From: CAYRFQ01 sp964423615
Lineage (GTDB): Bacteria; Planctomycetota; Planctomycetia; Gemmatales; Gemmataceae
Assembly: GCA_964423615.1 (NCBI GenBank)
Contig: CAYRFQ010000018.1
Span: 1 to 64,000, forward strand
DNA length: 64,000 nt
Direction: 5' to 3'
Below the pieces are notes generated by a model. That model was not told the DNA's origin, made no database searches, and saw only the letters and a program-made list of their open reading frames with translations. Shown piece after piece: positions 54,967 through 63,253 of the stretch. Made by a program: the position numbers and the translations under genes. Each line of letters starts with the position of its first letter. Position 1 is the first letter of the stretch.

Positions 54967-55568
54967 TCTCCCTCGATGCCATATGGATGCCGGAGACGCA
55001 ACAGCGAATCTTTCGTAAGGTCCTCCGGGCCATGAGCTACCCAGGGCGACTCGTCGATTTCGAGGCGGAATTGGATGCCGCACCAGCGATGGTCGGAATG
55101 TTAGCGTGTTTGTTAGATGCCACGACGACTTTCTGTGATCTCGATGAGTTGCTTCCTTCACAGACTATAGAGTTGCTAGAAACACAGGTCGCAAATCCGA
55201 ACGAGGCAGAATTTGTTTTGGGAGATGCGACACGTGAACCTCCCGAAACGTTTCGGCCGAAGCTGGGAGACATCTATCAACCCCATCGAGGAGCTACAGT
55301 TGTTCTCGTGTGTGAACGCCTGGGAAAAGGTCAGAGCGTAGTGAGGTGTACTGGACCAGGGGTTAATGGAACGGAAGAGGTCTGTGTGTTAGGAATACAT
55401 CAACGATGGTTCGATGCTCGGGAGCGTTGGGTGAGTCATTTCCCGATGGGTGTTGATATGTTGCTTTGTGATAACGCTCGAGTTGTTGGACTCCCAAGGA
55501 CCACTTGCTTGGAATATCAAGAGAAGAAAGGCTCCACAAATGGGGTACGTCGCGATTCAAGGTGGTGA
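54963..55568 (+). CDS. phnH: C-P lyase subunit PhnH
   Basis: PhnH, 201 residues, is the homodimeric core subunit of C-P lyase, possibly derived from a PLP-enzyme fold. Family text: ETQQRIFRKVLRAMSYPGRL near the N-terminus, then a late FPMGVDMLLCD and GLPRTTCLE, where the LPRTT element is conserved. ATG overlaps the phnG stop (ATGA). The end overlaps phnI by 29 bases. Confidence 0.93.
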   Translation: MISLDAIWMPETQQRIFRKVLRAMSYPGRLVDFEAELDAAPAMVGMLACLLDATTTFCDLDELLPSQTIELLETQVANPNEAEFVLGDATREPPETFRPKLGDIYQPHRGATVVLVCERLGKGQSVVRCTGPGVNGTEEVCVLGIHQRWFDARERWVSHFPMGVDMLLCDNARVVGLPRTTCLEYQEKKGSTNGVRRDSRW

Positions 55569-56661
55569 ACAGGCCATCGCCCAGGCAGCTCAGTTGATGA
55601 CGCGAATTCGCACCCAAGGTGCTGAAAACGGGGAACTGCCAATATCCCTGGAGGCTATCCAACACCAACTTCACTTCTTGTTGAGTGTCGTTCTGAGCGA
55701 AGGGGGACTCTATGATCCACAACTCGCAGCCCTCGCGATCAAGCAATCGGTAGGTGACCCGTTGGAAGCTGCGTTTTACGTGCGGGCGTACCGATGTACT
55801 CGATCTCGTATCCTGGAGACGCCACCGCAGGACACAAGTAAAATGCGGTTGATCCGACGGATTAGTGCAGCATTCAAGGAAGTCCCAGGAGGTCAGATGC
55901 TTGGCCCGACTCCGGATTATACCCAACGACTGTTCAATCTCGAATTGATCGATGAAACTCCCGAAGCCTTCCGCGAGGCTTTTCGGAAGTCTCTACCGCA
56001 AAGTGATCTTGATGACTTTCCGACAAATGTCCCGAAGGTCATCGACTTCCTCCGGCAGCAAGGACTCGTCGCACCTTTATCCCCGTCAGACGATGACCCT
56101 TTCGACATCACTCGACAGCCGATAATATTCCCGTTGCCCAGATCAGGGATGCTGTCGATCATGAGCCGAGCGAACACCGGTTCGATCTTGGCGATGGCCT
56201 ATTCGAACATGCGAGGGTATGGAACCGTCCATCCGACAGTCGCGGAACTCCGGGTGGGGTATCTGCCAGTCGAACTACCTCATCCCGTCACAAGTGAACC
56301 GACACAAGTCGGGGAAGTGTTGATGACAGAGTGTGAAATCGTCTCGTCCTACGAGGCAGAGGACGACAAGAAACCGATGTTCCAGCTCGGCTATGGTGCC
56401 TGCTTCGGCCACAACGAATCGAAGGCCATCAGCATGGCGATACTCGACCGAGCGTTGCAGCATGGTATAAAGCATGGTCCGAATGCTCCTTCCGAGGATC
56501 CGGAGTTTGTTTTGTTGCATATTGATGGAGTGGATTCGATGGGATTCTGTGTCCATTACAAGATGCCTCATTATGTCACTTTTCAATCGAACCTAGATCG
56601 ACTCAGGGCGACTCAGGAAAAACACCAGGAGCAACCGAATACTGAAGAGGTGGTGATGTGA
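55540..56661 (+). CDS. phnI: C-P lyase subunit PhnI
   Basis: PhnI, 373 residues, is the nucleosidase-like subunit that attaches the phosphonate to ribose with PhnG, PhnH and PhnL. MGYVAIQGGEQAIAQA at the start and GYGACFGHNESKAISMAILD and HIDGVDSMGFCVHYKMPHYV near the end are characteristic. The ATG at 55540 has GAGAAGAAAGG upstream and lies inside the end of phnH. It overlaps phnJ by 4 bases. Confidence 0.95.
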   Translation: MGYVAIQGGEQAIAQAAQLMTRIRTQGAENGELPISLEAIQHQLHFLLSVVLSEGGLYDPQLAALAIKQSVGDPLEAAFYVRAYRCTRSRILETPPQDTSKMRLIRRISAAFKEVPGGQMLGPTPDYTQRLFNLELIDETPEAFREAFRKSLPQSDLDDFPTNVPKVIDFLRQQGLVAPLSPSDDDPFDITRQPIIFPLPRSGMLSIMSRANTGSILAMAYSNMRGYGTVHPTVAELRVGYLPVELPHPVTSEPTQVGEVLMTECEIVSSYEAEDDKKPMFQLGYGACFGHNESKAISMAILDRALQHGIKHGPNAPSEDPEFVLLHIDGVDSMGFCVHYKMPHYVTFQSNLDRLRATQEKHQEQPNTEEVVM

Positions 56662-57539
56662 ATCCCAATGGTCAACAACACGAACGTGGCTATGAGTTCG
56701 GATTGCTCGACCAGGACGCCAAGAAGGAGGTCCGCCGGGCATGTCTCAAGGCCGTCTGTATCCCTGGATACCAGGTACCGTTTGCATCAAGGGAGATGCC
56801 GATTGCTCGAGGGTTTGGGACCGGAGGATTGCAGATCACGTTGTCCCTCATTGGTCCCGACGACTGTCTGAAGGTCATAGACCAGGGGACGGATGATTCA
56901 GTCAACGCTTGTAACATTGGGAAACTCGTTCGGAGAGTGTGTCCTGGTGTCACGTCAACGATCCAAACGTCTGAAGCCACGATTGTCCAGACTAGACACC
57001 GTATTCCCGAAACCCCATTGACCGAAGGACAACTCCTTGTCCTTCAGGTCCCGTACCCCGACCCTCTGACGTATGTGGAATCCGAGGAAGCTAAACGGGT
57101 GAGGATGCACGGAGAAGCGGATTACGCCCGGTTGTACGTTAAGCTCTACGAGGACATCGTACAGTTCGACGAGATCACTCTAAGTCATCGGTACCCAACG
57201 CAGATTCATACTCACTACATCATTGACCCGACGCCGATTCCTCGATGGGATGTGCCAAAGTTTCATCAGTGTCCTTGGCTGAACCTGTTTGGAGCCGGTC
57301 GAGAAAAAAAGATCTATGCTGTCCCCCCCTACACTGACGCGCACCCACTGGAGTTCGAGGACGTGGCCTTTCGAGTGGAAACTTTCACGACGTCCAGGGG
57401 AGAACGGATTCAGTGTGTTCGCTGCGGGAGTGTGGATACCTTCCTGGATGAAATCTACTTGAACGACGGCACTCGAAAGTGGGCCTGTAGTGACACCGAA
57501 TATTGTGACAAGCAGATGTCAATTCATGAGGAGCTGTGA
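56658..57539 (+). CDS. phnJ: C-P lyase catalytic subunit PhnJ (radical SAM)
   Basis: PhnJ, 293 residues, breaks the carbon-phosphorus bond by a radical SAM mechanism, converting ribose 1-phosphonate 5-phosphate to the cyclic phosphate. Cysteines at 253, 256, 277 and 283 form the C-x2-C-x20-C-x5-C pattern of the iron-sulfur site and adjoining thiol. NACNIGKLVRR, TSEATIVQTRHRIPE and HYIIDPTPIPRWDVPKFH are typical. The start is GTG at 56658, overlapping phnI by 4 bases. All key residues seem intact, so the pathway should work. Confidence 0.96.
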   Translation: MNPNGQQHERGYEFGLLDQDAKKEVRRACLKAVCIPGYQVPFASREMPIARGFGTGGLQITLSLIGPDDCLKVIDQGTDDSVNACNIGKLVRRVCPGVTSTIQTSEATIVQTRHRIPETPLTEGQLLVLQVPYPDPLTYVESEEAKRVRMHGEADYARLYVKLYEDIVQFDEITLSHRYPTQIHTHYIIDPTPIPRWDVPKFHQCPWLNLFGAGREKKIYAVPPYTDAHPLEFEDVAFRVETFTTSRGERIQCVRCGSVDTFLDEIYLNDGTRKWACSDTEYCDKQMSIHEEL

Positions 57540-57540
57540 C

Positions 57541-58368
57541 ATGGAGACAGTACTCGCAGTCCAGGACCTCACCAAGGTGTATGGTAAAGGGTGCCGTCGG
57601 TGTCTCGTCGACACCGGTCCCAAAGCAGAGAGCAATCTTTGTCCTCACTGCAATTGTGTTGTGGCCCTCAACCGAGTGTCGTTCACACTCGATCGTGGTG
57701 AGATACTCGGAATCATGGGTGAGTCGGGAAGTGGAAAATCCACTCTCTTGAAGTTACTGTACATGGCAGAGCCTGTGACGTCGGGAACCGCGAAATGGTT
57801 TGGTGAAGAAGAGGTCGATCTTCTGTCTCTGAATCCAAGGGAAGCTCGCAGGTTCCGTGACAAACATTTTGGAGTGGTTCACCAGAACCCCATGCTTGGC
57901 CTCAACTTCCGAATCACAGCTGGCGGAAACGTCGCCGAACGATTACTCGCAAGCGGGAACTATAACTATCAAAACATCCGCCAACGAGCCTTGTCACTCC
58001 TCGAACGGACCAACGTTCCAGCCTATTGGATGGACCAGCTTCCGACCAAGTTTTCAGGAGGTATGCAGCAACGCGTCCAAATTGCCAAAGCCCTGGCCAC
58101 TGAACCACCGTTGCTGTTGTTGGACGAGGTGACGACAGGACTGGACCTGTCAGTCCAGGCGAGGATCCTCGACCTGATCCTTGATCTGCATCAACAATAC
58201 AGACTGTCGATGATCATTGTCACCCATGACATTGGAGTAGTTCGATTACTCGCGAGTCAGACACTTGTGATGAGGCATGGACAAGTCGTCGAATCGGGAT
58301 TGACCGACCAGATACTGGAAGACCCACACCACCCTTACACTCAGGAACTAATTAGCGCAGCTCTGTAA
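57541..58368 (+). CDS. phnK: C-P lyase system ATP-binding protein PhnK with an extra Cys4 motif
   Basis: PhnK, 275 residues, is the ABC-type protein that docks on the C-P lyase core. Walker A is GESGSGKST, the signature FSGGMQQRVQIAKA, Walker B LLLLDEVTTGLDLS. Between the first strand and the usual CEDVSF-type strand lies an insertion of about 25 residues with cysteines 18, 21, 34 and 37 (C-x2-C-x12-C-x2-C), as in a small zinc ribbon, which E. coli PhnK lacks. The start ATG is one base after the phnJ stop. Confidence 0.93.
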   Translation: METVLAVQDLTKVYGKGCRRCLVDTGPKAESNLCPHCNCVVALNRVSFTLDRGEILGIMGESGSGKSTLLKLLYMAEPVTSGTAKWFGEEEVDLLSLNPREARRFRDKHFGVVHQNPMLGLNFRITAGGNVAERLLASGNYNYQNIRQRALSLLERTNVPAYWMDQLPTKFSGGMQQRVQIAKALATEPPLLLLDEVTTGLDLSVQARILDLILDLHQQYRLSMIIVTHDIGVVRLLASQTLVMRHGQVVESGLTDQILEDPHHPYTQELISAAL

Positions 58369-59066
58369 TGTCATCGACCCTCCAAATCATCGGTTTGGGT
58401 AAACAGTTTGTGTTGCACGAACGAGGTGTGACCATTCAAGCTTTCTCCGACGTGAGCTTCGAGGCAGCTCCGGGCGCATTCACGGGGTTGGTAGGTGCGT
58501 CTGGTTCGGGAAAGTCGAGTTTGCTCAAGTGCATCTATCGTACGTACCTCCCGGACGCCGGACAGCTCGTATATCGGTCGTCTAACGGAGTGATCGACCT
58601 CGCTTCGGTGGCCCCTTCGGTCATTCTTGAACTTCGTCGCAACGAAATCCGTTTCGTAAGCCAGTTTTTGACCATACCTCCACGACAAAGCACGATCGAT
58701 GTCGTGGCCAAGCCCCTGTTGTCATTGGGTCATCAGAAAAAGCCAGCTCGAGAGATGGCCAGGGAGATGCTGCAGCGAGTGGGATTGCAAGTCGATCTCT
58801 GGAACGTGTCGCCGTACACTTTTTCGGGGGGTGAACGTCAGCTGGTAAACATCGCGATGGCGTTGATCGTCCCGGCAAAGTTATTGCTCCTGGACGAGCC
58901 AACGGCGAGTCTCGACGCGAAGTCAAAAGAGAAAGTATTGCAGGTCATCGAGCAACTGAAGGACAACGGAGTCACGCTGATCGGTGTCTTCCACGACCAG
59001 ACGATTGTGGAACGATTGGCTGACGTTACAATCCACTTTCGGGGAGGCGTCCAACTTGCCAGCTGA
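58368..59066 (+). CDS. phnL: C-P lyase system ATP-binding protein PhnL
   Basis: PhnL, 232 residues, is the second ABC-type protein of the pathway, needed with PhnGHI to form alpha-D-ribose 1-phosphonate triphosphate. Walker A is GASGSGKSS, the signature FSGGERQLVNIAMAL, Walker B LLLLDEPTASLD. IRFVSQFLTIPPRQSTIDVV is typical. It shares one base with phnK (TAATG). Confidence 0.94.
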   Translation: MSSTLQIIGLGKQFVLHERGVTIQAFSDVSFEAAPGAFTGLVGASGSGKSSLLKCIYRTYLPDAGQLVYRSSNGVIDLASVAPSVILELRRNEIRFVSQFLTIPPRQSTIDVVAKPLLSLGHQKKPAREMAREMLQRVGLQVDLWNVSPYTFSGGERQLVNIAMALIVPAKLLLLDEPTASLDAKSKEKVLQVIEQLKDNGVTLIGVFHDQTIVERLADVTIHFRGGVQLAS

Positions 59067-59067
59067 A

Positions 59068-60237
59068 ATGGGAGCCGACGACGGACTGTATCTCACGCGA
59101 GCCAAGCTGATCCTGGCCGATCAGGTTGTCAACGATGGAGCGCTGTTGGTGGACGGAACCGAGATTAGCGAGATCTGTCCCAACTCCCGCCCGGTAGGGG
59201 TTCCCGAACTGGACCTCAATGGTCAGTATCTGCTTCCTGGGATGGTCGATTTGCACAGCGACACGATCGAGGGAGTCGTCGAGCCACGCCCGGGCGTCGG
59301 ACTGCCGCTGCCATTTGCTGTAGCTCAAATGGATCGTCGGACAGCCCATGTTGGCATCACGACGATGTACCATTCTCTTTCGTTCACGGCAGGAGAGTTG
59401 GGGCCGAACTTTCTGGAACGGGCAACGGAGTTGGCTCGGACGATCGTGGTTTGTCGAGAGAGGTGTTTAGTCGACCATTGGGTGCATTGTCGGTATGAGA
59501 TCACCGATGCCACCGCATTGTCCTATGTCGAACGGTTGATTGACGAGGGCGTTTGTTCGCTCGTGTCGCTGATGGATCACATGCCAATGGAAGGGCAGTT
59601 CCGTGATGACCTTCCGGGCTTCAAGGATTATCTGCAACGGAAGTACCGGTACACCGATGAGGAGTTCGCGACGCTCTACAAAATCAAGGAAGCGAACTGG
59701 AGCACGAACATGGCCCGTATGCGTCATCTGGCCGACAAAGCTCATTCGGCGAACGTACCTCTTGCGAGTCACGACGACGATACTCCTAAACGAGTACAAC
59801 GGATGCAGGAGTTGGGTGTGAAGATATGCGAGTTCCCGATGAATGTCCCCACCGCTGAGTTCATCGCCAAGGCCGGGTTGCATTCGCTGGTCGGAGCTCC
59901 GAACGTCTTTCGAGGTGGAAGCCAACGACACGACTACAAGGCTGCGGACTTTCTTGGTTTGGGACATGTGGATTGCATGTGCAGCGATTATTCTCCCGAG
60001 ACGATGCTCCCCGCGATCTTTCGGTTGGCACGCGAAAAAGTACTATCGCTCCCAGAGGCTACGAATACATCAACGAGGAATCCCGCACAAGCCGTTGGTC
60101 TGGATGACCGAGGAGAGTTACGAACGGGAGCACGGGCCGACATGCTCGCGGTCAGATTTGTGGGTGACCATCCGTTTGTGACGCATACGTGGGTTCGTGG
60201 GCGTGAAGTGTTTAGGGCAAGATATAGTAACATATGA
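59068..60237 (+). CDS. phnM: Ribose 1-phosphonate triphosphate diphosphatase PhnM
   Basis: PhnM, 389 residues, is an amidohydrolase-fold enzyme that removes diphosphate from ribose 1-phosphonate 5-triphosphate before C-P cleavage. The metal-binding start LPGMVDLHSDTIEG, later LASHDDDTPKRV and CSDYSPETMLPAIFRLA are family marks. The ATG at 59068 is one base after the phnL stop. It is the last gene of the operon; phnN, phnP, phnO and a PhnF regulator are not found in the window. Confidence 0.95.
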   Translation: MGADDGLYLTRAKLILADQVVNDGALLVDGTEISEICPNSRPVGVPELDLNGQYLLPGMVDLHSDTIEGVVEPRPGVGLPLPFAVAQMDRRTAHVGITTMYHSLSFTAGELGPNFLERATELARTIVVCRERCLVDHWVHCRYEITDATALSYVERLIDEGVCSLVSLMDHMPMEGQFRDDLPGFKDYLQRKYRYTDEEFATLYKIKEANWSTNMARMRHLADKAHSANVPLASHDDDTPKRVQRMQELGVKICEFPMNVPTAEFIAKAGLHSLVGAPNVFRGGSQRHDYKAADFLGLGHVDCMCSDYSPETMLPAIFRLAREKVLSLPEATNTSTRNPAQAVGLDDRGELRTGARADMLAVRFVGDHPFVTHTWVRGREVFRARYSNI

Positions 60238-60432
60238 AGTAGAGCGTGTTTGGGGTAGCTGATGGAGTAAATGGTGAAAAGACCAGAACAAGGGCGGAGA
60301 ATTCCAAACACCAACAAAAAGATCAAAACCAAAAATCCATAAGACGTCGATCCGTCCGAATCCAAAATCAAAACTGGCTAACTGCACACGGTTCTGCCTG
60401 TTACTTTTATAACTTTTGGAGATTCCCTTTCT

Positions 60433-62985
60433 GTGTCTCGCATTTCCTTGCCCATCGACGAAGTCCTCAACGGCATCAGGAACACCCTCAAGGAGCATAA
60501 TTCGCTTGTGCTCCAGGCTCCAACCGGTGCGGGAAAAACAACCCGAGTTCCACCCACGCTCCTCGATGCTGAGTTTGCGGACACGGGACGTATCGTCATG
60601 CTCGAACCCCGGAGGCTGGCCGCGCGAGCTGCTGCTCGCCGGATGGCCTCCGAGCGAGGTGGGAGAGTGGGTGATGAGATCGGTTACCACGTTCGGTTTG
60701 ACCGACAGTTCTCGAAGGACACCAAGGTCCTCGTTGTGACGCCGGGAATTCTGTTGCGAATGCTCCACACCGATCCCTTTCTGGAGTCGGTGGCTGTCAT
60801 TCTGTTCGACGAGTTCCACGAACGAAATCTCGAGAGTGACTTGGCTCTCGGGATGGTGCGATTAATCCAGCAGACCGTGCGTCCCGAATTGCGAATGGTG
60901 GTCATGTCGGCAACTCTCGAAACGGAAGCTGTTGCCAAATATCTCGACCTGTGTCCCGTCATTACCAGCGAAGGACGGCTGCATCCTGTCGAAGTGACCT
61001 ATGAAGACTACCCTTCACGAATTCCGGTCGGAGAGGCCGTTGCGACAGTCGTCAAGCAGGCACTCAAACGGACGGATGGAGACTTGCTCGTGTTCCTGCC
61101 AGGCGTCGGAGAAATTCGCCAGACGGAACGACACTTGGAGGGTGTTGCGAGTAAGTTGAATTTGCTGGTGTATCCGTTGTATGGCGATCTTCCGGCAGAC
61201 AAACAGGACCTCGCTCTGCTTCCCCAGTCACAAAGAAAGGTGGTGCTCGCGACGAATGTGGCCGAAACGTCCGTGACTGTCGAAGGTGTGACGGGAGTAA
61301 TTGACACTGGTCTCGAACGACAAATGGTCTTCGATCCGAGAGTGGGCTTGGACCGCTTGCTCCTCGGTCCCATCTCCCAAGCATCAGCAGACCAACGAAA
61401 AGGACGTGCAGGCCGAACACAACCAGGGATCTGTGTGCGAATCTGGAGTGAAGCCGGGCATCGATTGCGTCCGCCTCGAACGTCCCCCGAAATTCAGAGG
61501 GTCGACCTTGCTGGTGCGGTTTTGCATCTGTTAAGTATTGGAGAGACAGACCTGGATCAATTCCCATGGTTGGAACCTCCACCTCCGGCAGCGGTCGAAC
61601 AAGCCCACTCCCTCTTGGCACGTTTGGGAGCGGTCGCTGACAACTGCGTCACAGAACTCGGTCGGTTGATCGCTCGCTTGCCCGTTCACCCGAGGCTTGC
61701 AAGGTTGTTGATCGAAGGTCACCGACTCGGACATCCAAAGATTACCGCTCTGGCTGCCGCCTTACTTTCGGAACGCGATCCGTTTCTGCGTGAGTCCCCA
61801 GGGACACCAGCTCACCAAGGTGTCCCCTCTCGGTCGGACCTCCTCGATCGGGTCGATGCCTTGGAAGAGTTCGACAAGACCGCAAGGGTCGAAACGCCAA
61901 TCGGGACGTTAAATCGCGGTGCTGCGAATTTCCTGCTGCGAACGCGAGATCAACTGCTTCGCACTGCTCGTGGACTATCTCGCGATGATGTTGCTCTGGT
62001 AGAACACATTCCGCCTGCCGACGAGGCGTTGTTGCGTGCCTTGGTGCCTGCTTTCTCAGATCGTCTTGCGCGACGCAAGGACCATCGAAACCCAAAAGCC
62101 ACGATGGTCGGGGGACAGAGTGTTCAACTTGCGAAACAAAGTAACGTCGTCGACCCGGAACTTTTTCTGTGCCTCGATGTCGATGTCCAAAAGCGCGGGA
62201 CTTTTGTGCGGATGGCGTCCGGCGTGCAAAAGGAATGGCTCCCGGAAGAGTGGCTCCAGACTACGACCGACGTGTTTTTTGCCCCGGCAGCGAAACAGGT
62301 TGTGGCCCGGCGTGTCGTCCGATTTGATGACTTGATTTTGGAATCGGCTCCAGTTCAATTGCCGAAAGACAACGAAGTGGCCAAGGTTTTGTCCCAGGGC
62401 ATTATTGAACAAAGTCATCTGCCCAAGGTCATTCCTCCCGAAGACTCCGATGCTGGCCGTTATCTGCTCCGACTCCGATGTCTTCACGATTGGTTGCCTG
62501 ATGCAGGGCTGCCAGCTTTCGGCGATGAAGATTTGGCGGAAGTGTTGGAGTGGTTGTGCGTTGGCTGTCGTTCGATGCAAGAAGTTCAGCGTGCGGATTG
62601 GTTAGGGGCAATCAAGGGAAAGCTGACTTACGAGCAGCAACAGCTGGTCGAGAACGAAGTTCCCGACCGATACCAGGTTCCTAGTGGAAGTCGACTCAAG
62701 TTGACGTATAAGGTGGGGCGTCCGCCAGTCTTGGCGGTGCGTATCCAGGAAGTCTTCGGGCTTCGCAAGACTCCAACCGTAGCGAAGGGGCGAGTGCCCA
62801 TCGTGCTGCATTTGCTCGCACCAAACAATCGGCCACAACAGGTGACCGAAGACCTAGCGAGTTTTTGGGTAAACACCTATCCGAACGTCCGAAAGGATTT
62901 GAGGGGGCGATATCCCAAACATGCCTGGCCGGAAGATCCTCTGACTGCGACGCCGGAGAAGCGTCCACAGCGGAAGAAGTCGTGA
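60433..62985 (+). CDS. hrpB: ATP-dependent RNA helicase HrpB
   Basis: DExH-box helicase of 850 residues. Motif I is APTGAGKTTRVP, motif Ia LEPRRLAARAAA, motif II LFDEFHER, motif III SATLE, and the late QRKGRAGRTQPGICVRIW is motif VI. An HA2-type region and the HrpB C-terminal domain follow (YPNVRKDLRGRYPKHAWPEDP at the end is diagnostic). The start is GTG at 60433. HrpB's cellular substrate is poorly known. It follows phnM by 195 bases and may have its own promoter. Confidence 0.95.
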   Translation: MSRISLPIDEVLNGIRNTLKEHNSLVLQAPTGAGKTTRVPPTLLDAEFADTGRIVMLEPRRLAARAAARRMASERGGRVGDEIGYHVRFDRQFSKDTKVLVVTPGILLRMLHTDPFLESVAVILFDEFHERNLESDLALGMVRLIQQTVRPELRMVVMSATLETEAVAKYLDLCPVITSEGRLHPVEVTYEDYPSRIPVGEAVATVVKQALKRTDGDLLVFLPGVGEIRQTERHLEGVASKLNLLVYPLYGDLPADKQDLALLPQSQRKVVLATNVAETSVTVEGVTGVIDTGLERQMVFDPRVGLDRLLLGPISQASADQRKGRAGRTQPGICVRIWSEAGHRLRPPRTSPEIQRVDLAGAVLHLLSIGETDLDQFPWLEPPPPAAVEQAHSLLARLGAVADNCVTELGRLIARLPVHPRLARLLIEGHRLGHPKITALAAALLSERDPFLRESPGTPAHQGVPSRSDLLDRVDALEEFDKTARVETPIGTLNRGAANFLLRTRDQLLRTARGLSRDDVALVEHIPPADEALLRALVPAFSDRLARRKDHRNPKATMVGGQSVQLAKQSNVVDPELFLCLDVDVQKRGTFVRMASGVQKEWLPEEWLQTTTDVFFAPAAKQVVARRVVRFDDLILESAPVQLPKDNEVAKVLSQGIIEQSHLPKVIPPEDSDAGRYLLRLRCLHDWLPDAGLPAFGDEDLAEVLEWLCVGCRSMQEVQRADWLGAIKGKLTYEQQQLVENEVPDRYQVPSGSRLKLTYKVGRPPVLAVRIQEVFGLRKTPTVAKGRVPIVLHLLAPNNRPQQVTEDLASFWVNTYPNVRKDLRGRYPKHAWPEDPLTATPEKRPQRKKS

Positions 62986-63225
62986 GTGGTGGAGAAGTAG
63001 ATAGAGATTGCGAAACAGAAGAAACAAAACCTCGAACCACCCCTCCTCCCTCGATGGTTCCACAAAGGAATTCTGTCAGTCTCGTTATTGTCTTCTGCCA
63101 AAGGCGACTCTTAACAACCGAACCGACAAATCGATCTCGCGTGTACCCTAAGCTATCGAGACAGGCTGTTGCAGACGATCTCACAATTCTCGAATTCACC
63201 TCCTGAAAAAAGCACCAAAATCATC
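62986..63225. other. Region downstream of hrpB
   Basis: No gene is visible. A half palindrome CGCGTGTACCC near 63139 resembles the GTACACGCG family. No terminator was recognised. Confidence 0.4.
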
Positions 63226-63253
63226 TTGACTTATTTTTGATGTCTACTATAAG
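63226..63253 (+). promoter_or_regulatory. Strong promoter-like element without an obvious gene
   Basis: TTGACT (63226-63231) and TATAAG (63248-63253) are spaced by 16 bases in an AT-rich setting that stands out from the flanking DNA. No protein-coding gene follows in the next 750 bases, so a structured RNA or a gene beyond the window would be its target. Confidence 0.5.
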
